Shown: positions 32,115 to 35,582 of the stretch, one piece after another
Layout: each line of letters opens with the position of its first letter
How positions within the stretch are numbered: position 1 is the stretch's first letter
NCBI GenBank assembly: GCA_020718105.1
Contig: DYDA01000022.1
Span: 1 to 35,582 of the forward strand
Length of the DNA: 35,582 nt
DNA from: Micavibrio sp.
Lineage (GTDB): Bacteria; Pseudomonadota; Alphaproteobacteria; UBA9219
Direction of reading: 5' to 3'
The notes under the pieces: model-generated
Seen by the model: the letters and a program-made list of their open reading frames with translations, nothing else
Told to the model about the DNA's origin: nothing
The model's database searches: none
Position numbers and translations under genes: made by a program

Positions 32115-33387
32115 GTTGTTTTTTTTCTTTCATTGCCTTTTTCCACGCAGGATAGAAATCGTTTTCTAAAACCTCTTGCCAACTCGCAATGGAAGTATCG
32201 GCATAAGCGCGTGCGACCTTGGCCATATGAAGGCGCGTGTTGGTGGAGCCTGTCACATCGCGCAAGGCTTTTGTCCATGCCTCGACGCCACTGGGCACGA
32301 CCAACATGGCGGGCGTGTTATCGCACAGCGCGGCGATGCCGCTTTTTTCGGAAACAAGGCTAGGGAGGCCAGAGACGATGGCTTCCACCGAGGCTGTGTT
32401 GCGGATTTCAATTTCCGAGGGCAGGGCGAACACGTCCGCGCTGGCGTACAGACGGGCTATTTCCTCTGGGCTGATTTGTCCCGCAACAGAGACGTGGCTG
32501 CCAAGGCGCTCGCGCAAGTCTTTGTCGGCGGGGCCGATGCCTGCCGTAATCAAATGGACGGCGCGACCTTCGGCGATCAGGTTTTCCATGGCGCCGATAA
32601 GGGTGTAAATGTTTTTGCCCTCATCCAGCCTTCCGACGAAAAGGACAATAATGGAATCATGAGGAACGTCATAGTCCATTTCGACGCCTGCGCGATCACG
32701 TTTATGGAGGCCGAAAAGAGAGCGATCCGTGCCAATACGCACGATGTGGACGTTTTCGTCGCCTATAAGGGCGGCAGCGATCTTTTTATCTTCATCCCGT
32801 TTGTAAAACGCCGCGCTACAGGCGCGTAGATGTTTGGTAAGGCGCTTTATCTTTGCGGCTTCTTGTTTTTCCGGCAGGTGAAGAACGTCAAGAAGAAATT
32901 TTGAAATCCAACCATGACCAAAAAGTTTTTCAATGGTGAGGCGCGTAAAAACACGCGCATAGGCGGGCGTGTCGGTATGAAAAGAAGTTGTCAGGGGAAT
33001 GCCGCGCTTGCGGCTTACTTTTTCTGCTGTTTGAGCGAAACAGAAGAAGCCATCTGTCGTGACGATGACATCATAAGCCTCCAGCTCTTTGGCAAGCTCT
33101 TTATGATAGCTTCCCAAATCCGTATTGTCGGGAACGTAGGGCAGAAATTTAAGGCGGCTTGTGCTAAAGACAGGGGGGAGGTGCTTGATCCTTGCCTTAG
33201 CGCTTAACTCTTGCGTTGGCGCATCGCCAGAAAAATAGGCGGTGAAGTCAAGAGGCAGGTTTGTTGTGGCCGCCGCCTTGGCCAGATTTTCCCAGCCTCG
33301 CGCATGGCCTCCCGACATTGGTGAGAGGGTAAGGTCGATAAGCGCGGCAACGCGCAAAGGGGCGGGATCTGTTTTGGGGCTTGTCAT
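32107..33387 (-). CDS. Glycosyltransferase family 4-type protein
   Basis: This 426-residue GT-B fold enzyme has the C-terminal donor domain marked by IVLFVGRLDEGKNIYTLIGA (about residues 248-267) and the E-x7-E-like motif in PSEIEIRNTASVEAIVSGLP followed by SLVSEKSGI. The N-terminal domain has LTLSPMSGGHARGWENLAKA, a glycine-rich acceptor loop. Such enzymes transfer a sugar from a nucleotide donor on the cytosolic face of the membrane. It forms an operon with the PIG-L gene and is divergent from the exported pseudo-hydrolase gene, only 43 bp away. Confidence 0.9.
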   Translation of the reverse strand: MTSPKTDPAPLRVAALIDLTLSPMSGGHARGWENLAKAAATTNLPLDFTAYFSGDAPTQELSAKARIKHLPPVFSTSRLKFLPYVPDNTDLGSYHKELAKELEAYDVIVTTDGFFCFAQTAEKVSRKRGIPLTTSFHTDTPAYARVFTRLTIEKLFGHGWISKFLLDVLHLPEKQEAAKIKRLTKHLRACSAAFYKRDEDKKIAAALIGDENVHIVRIGTDRSLFGLHKRDRAGVEMDYDVPHDSIIVLFVGRLDEGKNIYTLIGAMENLIAEGRAVHLITAGIGPADKDLRERLGSHVSVAGQISPEEIARLYASADVFALPSEIEIRNTASVEAIVSGLPSLVSEKSGIAALCDNTPAMLVVPSGVEAWTKALRDVTGSTNTRLHMAKVARAYADTSIASWQEVLENDFYPAWKKAMKEKKQHD

Positions 33388-33430
33388 GAACTGTCTTTAT
33401 GTCATCTAATGTGGAGCGTGGCTTGATGTT

Positions 33431-35038
33431 ATGCCCGCACGCAATTTTTCCATGAGTGGGAGTCTAAAACAAGTGCGAAATTTCCTGTGGCTTATTCTTT
33501 TGGGGTTATGGCTGCCGATGGTTGCGCAGGCTGGCGTTTTATCAACCTCTGGCGAGATTAAAACAGGCTCTGGCGAAAAGCCGGTTGATAAAACAGTGTC
33601 GGTTGATTCTGTTCTTGATGGTGTTTCGGGCGTTTTTGATTCTGTTGTGTCAACGATTGGCGGCCATAGCGATAATCAACCCAAGGCAGAAGCGCCAGAA
33701 ACCCCCGCATTGATCAAGGCCAAACGCCTTGAGTCTGACAAAGAGGCCGCCGCCAAAGACGCAACGCGCAAAGAGGAAGCGGCTGCGCCTTACAAAGTTT
33801 ATACCGCTCCTATGATTGCCGATGATCCGCCTGTTGTCATCGATCCCCATTCTTCTTCTGAAACTGACTCTGTTCAAGGGGATGGGTTTGAAGGGTGGCC
33901 GGAACAAGCGCCCAAAACAGTTGATCTTAGCAAGCCGCCCGCCTTGACCAAGCAAGCGAGAGAGGCCGCTGGCCTTTTTGTTGAACGGGAGGACGTGCTT
34001 TATAGTCCAGAAGGAAAAAGGGAAAAGACTGAAAGGGGCAGGGGCATTCCTCCCATTGCGGCGCTGCCTAAACAATTCATTCCAATCCTTCCCTTGGGTT
34101 TTGGTGGGAAAGCGGCACCGCAGCTTTTGCCTGTGGCGAGCAGCGTGTCACTTGATGATGATCAAACACAAGTCACGCGTGTGATCGTTTTTATTCACGA
34201 CATGACGCGCGGCGCGGCGGATGGCATAGCAACTTTGATGACTTTGTCCGGTTTGGAAGGTGAAAAGACTCTTATCATCGCGCCGCAGTTTCCTTTAGAT
34301 GTCGATATTGTTCGCTTTGCAAAGTTCCTCCCCGACTCGGGAAGGCAGGTTGCTCGTTGGCGCATTGAAGATGGGTGGCAATGGGGTGGCGAATCTCTGT
34401 TGGAAGCGCACCAGCGTGGGGTTAGTTCTTATACCGCGCTGGACATTCTGCTTTTATATCTTTCGGATCGTGAACGCTTTTCGATGTTGGAAAAGATCGT
34501 TCTGGCAGGCCATGGGCAAGGGGGCGATTTTGTGCAGCGTTACGCGGCGGTGGGAAAAGCGCCTTCTGTTTTAAAGAAAGAGGGTTTGCCCATAAGCTTT
34601 ATCGCGGCCAACCCTTCGTCCTATCTTTATTTGACGGCCTCGCGTCCTATGCCAGAAAGGGGCCGCTTTGCCGCGCCGGATGCCGCCGCTTGTCCAGACG
34701 TCAACAACTATCCCTATGGTCTTGCGGCGTTGAGTTCTTATGCCAAAAGCGCGGGCGCCAACGCTATCCGTTTGAATTATCCAGAACAGCCGGTGGTCTA
34801 TTTGGTGGGTGATAAGATTCTTGTTGATCACTATTTGGATCAGTCTTGCGCCGCGATGGCCCAAGGCGCGGATCGCACAACGCGAGGGAAGAATTATGGG
34901 CAGTATCTGTCCAAAAGCTTTGGCGATACGGCGCTTAGCCATACACTGCGGATTGTGCCTAATGCTGGCTATGACCCTGTTTCGCTTTTTGGTTCATCGT
35001 GCGGCATGGCCACGCTGTTTGGCGATGGCGGGTGTTAG
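33431..35038 (+). CDS. Exported alpha/beta-hydrolase-like protein with degenerate active site
   Basis: This is a 535-residue protein. Residues 14-35 are a signal peptide (ending VAQA). Residues 36-235 are low-complexity, Lys/Glu/Asp/Pro-rich and probably disordered. Residues 250-535 resemble a bacterial alpha/beta-hydrolase family: RVIVFIHDMTRGAADG, KTLIIAPQF, SSYTALDILL, IVLAGHGQGGDFVQRYAAVG, ANPSSYLYL and VPNAGYDPVSLFGS. The nucleophile elbow normally reads G-H-S-x-G-G; here the Ser is Gly. The His expected in the late G-H-D motif is Tyr. It is therefore likely a non-catalytic binding protein. Six cysteines in the C-terminal half may form disulfides. ATG 33431 is taken; ATG 33452 is possible. 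Confidence 0.75.
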   Translation: MPARNFSMSGSLKQVRNFLWLILLGLWLPMVAQAGVLSTSGEIKTGSGEKPVDKTVSVDSVLDGVSGVFDSVVSTIGGHSDNQPKAEAPETPALIKAKRLESDKEAAAKDATRKEEAAAPYKVYTAPMIADDPPVVIDPHSSSETDSVQGDGFEGWPEQAPKTVDLSKPPALTKQAREAAGLFVEREDVLYSPEGKREKTERGRGIPPIAALPKQFIPILPLGFGGKAAPQLLPVASSVSLDDDQTQVTRVIVFIHDMTRGAADGIATLMTLSGLEGEKTLIIAPQFPLDVDIVRFAKFLPDSGRQVARWRIEDGWQWGGESLLEAHQRGVSSYTALDILLLYLSDRERFSMLEKIVLAGHGQGGDFVQRYAAVGKAPSVLKKEGLPISFIAANPSSYLYLTASRPMPERGRFAAPDAAACPDVNNYPYGLAALSSYAKSAGANAIRLNYPEQPVVYLVGDKILVDHYLDQSCAAMAQGADRTTRGKNYGQYLSKSFGDTALSHTLRIVPNAGYDPVSLFGSSCGMATLFGDGGC

Positions 35039-35142
35039 GGGGTAAATCGAGAAATTTTCGATCATTATGGCATATCTTTTTTAATCTTTTGTTCTCCAAT
35101 TAAAGAATAGTTAGCCTAACTGACTGAAAATAAACAATTATC

Positions 35143-35171
35143 TTGACATTCTTCCAAAAAACCTATACAAT
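35143..35171 (+). promoter_or_regulatory. Near-consensus sigma70 promoter
   Basis: TTGACA (35143-35148), a 17-bp spacer and TACAAT (35166-35171) match the consensus at 6/6 and 5/6 positions. It lies 51 bp before the small gene at 35223 and is the best promoter match in the window. Confidence 0.8.
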
Positions 35172-35222
35172 TCGACACATAGTGCTTGTTTTATGCTGAA
35201 AGCTTTTGGAAAGGGGATAAGA

Positions 35223-35468
35223 ATGTCATATACTGATGCATCACAGGATATTCACCCTGAGGGGGGCAATATGTTTAGTCTTAGAAAGTTATTTGGATTA
35301 AAACCATCTTCTAATGAGATTGAAATTTTTTTAGCTGACATGCAAAAGTCCTCGCTTGAAGCGGCTACTAAGGCTGGCCAAGATTATCTTGACAAATCTT
35401 TCACAGCGCATCGTCCTAATGAATCAAGGGGTAAAGTTGTTTCGAAGGCTTGCGAGCGCACGCGTTGA
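35223..35468 (+). CDS. Small uncharacterised protein
   Basis: This is an 81-residue hydrophilic protein from ATG 35223, preceded by AAAGGGGATAAG. An alternative start at 35271 (65 residues) has its own strong GAGGGGGG site six bases ahead. Predicted helices include FSLRKLFGLKP and EIEIFLADMQKSSLEAATKA, with a basic C-terminus. I recognise no family. Its near-consensus promoter suggests it is well expressed. It sits 61 bp before the next gene start. Confidence 0.55.
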   Translation: MSYTDASQDIHPEGGNMFSLRKLFGLKPSSNEIEIFLADMQKSSLEAATKAGQDYLDKSFTAHRPNESRGKVVSKACERTR

Positions 35469-35529
35469 TTTTTTACTGTCTGATTGATTTTCTTAGATTT
35501 TAGAAAAATAAATTTCTTCGGAGGATTTC

Positions 35530-35582
35530 ATGTCTATACACCTTCCACTTCAAGAGTTGGGGTTGATTTATCCGCAAGGAGT
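35530..35582 (+). CDS. Start of a gene cut by the window edge
   Basis: ATG 35530 is preceded by a strong GGAGG ribosome-binding site (35520-35524). Only seventeen codons are visible (MSIHLPLQELGLIYPQG), too few to identify the product. It may share the promoter at 35143. Confidence 0.6.
   Translation, partial: MSIHLPLQELGLIYPQG

Noticed and set aside
35045-35061. Terminator after the pseudo-hydrolase gene
   Set aside because: Only a 5-bp A+T-rich stem (ATCGA/TCGAT) is seen, with no clean T run.

Overview
This window looks like a piece of an alphaproteobacterial chromosome (roughly half G+C). Evidence for that placement: ihfA followed by a MerR-type gene and tRNA-Pro(GGG); a ubiK-like gene divergent from lgt, then a MidA/NDUFAF7-type methyltransferase and pgeF; a YbjN-type gene, a phasin, and a K+-independent proton-pumping pyrophosphatase. 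The flagellar rod genes imply a motile cell. I cannot name a genus. No phage, CRISPR array or complete insertion sequence was seen.

Layout. 1-4800: flagellar rod/export genes flgB-flgC-fliE, a small YdcH/DUF465 protein on the minus strand, an exported FliL-like protein, and hppA with a strong terminator. 4900-9330: ihfA-merR, tRNA-Pro followed by a stem-loop-rich spacer that ends in a second copy of the tRNA 3' end, a nucleoside deaminase, an M16 zinc protease, and a ROK sugar kinase. 9330-15330: a lone Flp pilin, an unknown protein, a GT9 glycosyltransferase divergent from grpE (possible heat-shock promoter), efp, a small secreted protein, a phasin with a hexapeptide repeat, a YbjN protein and a UbiK-like protein. 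15420-18515: lgt-midA-pgeF, flanked and interrupted by large palindromic elements. 18615-23494: a Sel1-repeat protein, nagA with a cysteine-hydrolase gene, a YfgM-like protein and a BamB-like lipoprotein. 23754-28007: a giant secreted protein with about twelve four-cysteine repeats and an OmpA-type peptidoglycan-binding C-terminus. 28291-35582: an orphan prepilin-peptidase N-domain protein, a three-gene ABC-2 exporter, a glycosyltransferase plus PIG-L deacetylase pair, an exported alpha/beta-hydrolase-like protein lacking its expected catalytic Ser and His, a small gene behind a consensus-like promoter, and the first codons of another gene.

How the parts work together. Much of the window concerns the cell envelope: lipoprotein maturation (Lgt), outer-membrane assembly (BamB-like, YfgM-like), amino-sugar recycling (NagA, possibly the ROK kinase), glycan modification (GT9, GT4-type, PIG-L), an exporter, and a large OmpA-anchored surface protein. 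The most unusual items are: (a) the duplicated tRNA-Pro tail enclosing a string of hairpins; (b) the giant Cys-repeat/OmpA protein beside bamB; (c) the exported pseudo-hydrolase; (d) several families of palindromic or dispersed intergenic repeats, one of which is followed by G-quadruplex-like runs at both of its sites.
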